DNA of 5,001 nt from an uncultured Solirubrobacteraceae bacterium (lineage in GTDB: Bacteria; Actinomycetota; Thermoleophilia; Solirubrobacterales; Solirubrobacteraceae): positions 1 through 5,001 of the forward strand of contig CATPBV010000132.1 of NCBI GenBank assembly GCA_955652345.1, read 5' to 3'. A program made the translations under genes and the position numbers. The notes below the pieces were generated by a model, which worked only from the letters and a program-made list of their open reading frames with translations, searched no databases and was not told the origin of the DNA. This document shows positions 4,109 to 5,001 of the stretch, one piece after another; positions within the stretch are counted from its first letter, which is position 1, and every line of letters begins with the position of its first letter.

Positions 4109-5001
4109 GTGTCGACCGTTTCCGAAACCGAGCCCTGGAGCGCCTTGCTCGAGACCGGCCGCGCCGACGAGCGACTGGTCCACGATGATCTTTATGGGGC
4201 GCGCTCCGCGCGCCTTGTTTCTGTCCCTGGTGAGCTCAGCGCGACGAGCAGATCCGCGCTTGAGCGGGTCGGAATCACCGACCTGTATGCCCACCAGGCG
4301 CAGGCTCTGTTCAGCGCCTTCGAGCGCCCGACAATCGTCACCACCGGGACGGCGTCCGGCAAGTCGCTGTGCTTCCAGCTACCGACGATCGAGGTCCTGG
4401 GCAACGATTCTCGCGCCCGTGCGCTCTACCTGTATCCGACCAAGGCGCTCGCTCAAGACCAGGCGCGCGCGCTACACGCCTTCGGCCTGCACCGGGCGAT
4501 CAGGCCGGCGATCTACGACGGTGACACGCCTCGGGCGGAGCGCGCGGCGATCCGCAAGCGCAGCAACCTGATCCTGACCAACCCCGACATGCTCCACGTC
4601 GGGATCCTCCCGCACCACGGTTCCTGGTCCGAGCTGCTCGCGAACCTTGCGTTCGTGGTGATCGACGAGGCGCACGTGTACCGCGGCGTGTTCGGCTCGC
4701 ACGTTGGCAACGTGCTGCGCCGTCTGCGCCGCGTGGCCGCGCTTCACGGGACCGAGCCACGGTTTCTGCTCGCAAGCGCGACGATCGCCAACCCCGTCGA
4801 GTTGGCGGAGCGCCTCACCGGCCTCGACGGGTTCGGACTGGTGGACGACGACGCGGCCCCGCGCTCGGCGCGCCGGGTGGCGATGTGGAACCCGCCGCTG
4901 CTCGACGAGCAGCTCGGAGTGCGCGCCTCAGCGCTTTACGAGGCGGCGGAGCTGTTCTCGGAGCTGATCGGCGCCGGCGCTCGGACGATCTGCTTCATGA
5001 A
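4109..5001 (+). CDS. mrfA: DEAD/DEAH-box DNA helicase, YprA/MrfA family (5' part, truncated by window end)
   Basis: ATP-dependent superfamily 2 DNA helicase. In Bacillus subtilis YprA (MrfA) acts with the nuclease MrfB in nucleotide-excision-like repair of mitomycin C damage. Only 297 codons are visible. They cover the Q-motif region LYAHQAQAL (from about residue 62), Walker A TGTASGKS (79-86, K85), motif Ia YPTKALAQDQ, YDGDTP, motif Ib LTNPDMLH and ILPHH, motif II DEAH (186-189) followed by VYRGVFGSH, and motif III SAT (223-225) in SATIANPVEL. The match to YprA as I recall it is close along the whole stretch, though YprA has DELH at motif II. RecA domain 2 and the C-terminal DUF1998 cysteine domain would lie beyond the window. 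GTG 4109 directly follows an in-frame TAG, so no longer start exists. No Shine-Dalgarno is present, and TTG 4145 is the next option. The assignment to MrfA rather than a paralogue is probable. Confidence 0.92.
   Translation, partial: MSTVSETEPWSALLETGRADERLVHDDLYGARSARLVSVPGELSATSRSALERVGITDLYAHQAQALFSAFERPTIVTTGTASGKSLCFQLPTIEVLGNDSRARALYLYPTKALAQDQARALHAFGLHRAIRPAIYDGDTPRAERAAIRKRSNLILTNPDMLHVGILPHHGSWSELLANLAFVVIDEAHVYRGVFGSHVGNVLRRLRRVAALHGTEPRFLLASATIANPVELAERLTGLDGFGLVDDDAAPRSARRVAMWNPPLLDEQLGVRASALYEAAELFSELIGAGARTICFM

Overview
This is a GC-rich (roughly two-thirds G+C by eye), tightly packed chromosomal segment. The gene content and style (MscL with a zinc-ribbon tail, a small excisionase-type HTH regulator, GTG starts, few clear Shine-Dalgarno sites) suggest an actinomycete. 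The conserved-looking unknown proteins recall Thermoleophilia/Solirubrobacterales. That placement is from memory of such proteins, not from a search.

Layout from left to right: mscL (+) encodes a mechanosensitive channel. A single-pass membrane protein of unknown function (-) overlaps its 3' end by 13 bp. Divergent to that gene, and separated by a short AT-richer gap with 10-bp-phased TTAG repeats, lies a two-gene unit (+). It consists of a 97-aa BldC/excisionase-like HTH protein and, joined by an ATGA overlap, a 157-aa helical protein of unknown function. gpsA (+), for glycerol-3-phosphate dehydrogenase, follows after 36 bp. A HAD-family phosphatase (-) meets gpsA tail to tail, and the two genes share one CTAG for both stop codons. 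Divergent to the phosphatase, across 37 bp, is the 5' part of a large DEAH-box helicase gene of the YprA/MrfA family (+), cut off by the window end.

The genes do not form one pathway. MscL and GpsA are core envelope and lipid functions, MrfA-type helicases act in DNA repair, and the HAD enzyme has no assignable substrate. The least understood part is the centre (about 500-2131): a membrane protein divergent from an HTH protein plus its coupled partner. The gap between them carries phased direct repeats that could be an operator for the HTH protein itself. A variant of one repeat (ACTCA-ATTAGG) recurs in the other divergent gap, just before the helicase start. No mobile element, CRISPR array, tRNA or rRNA was seen. 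No convincing intrinsic terminator was found.
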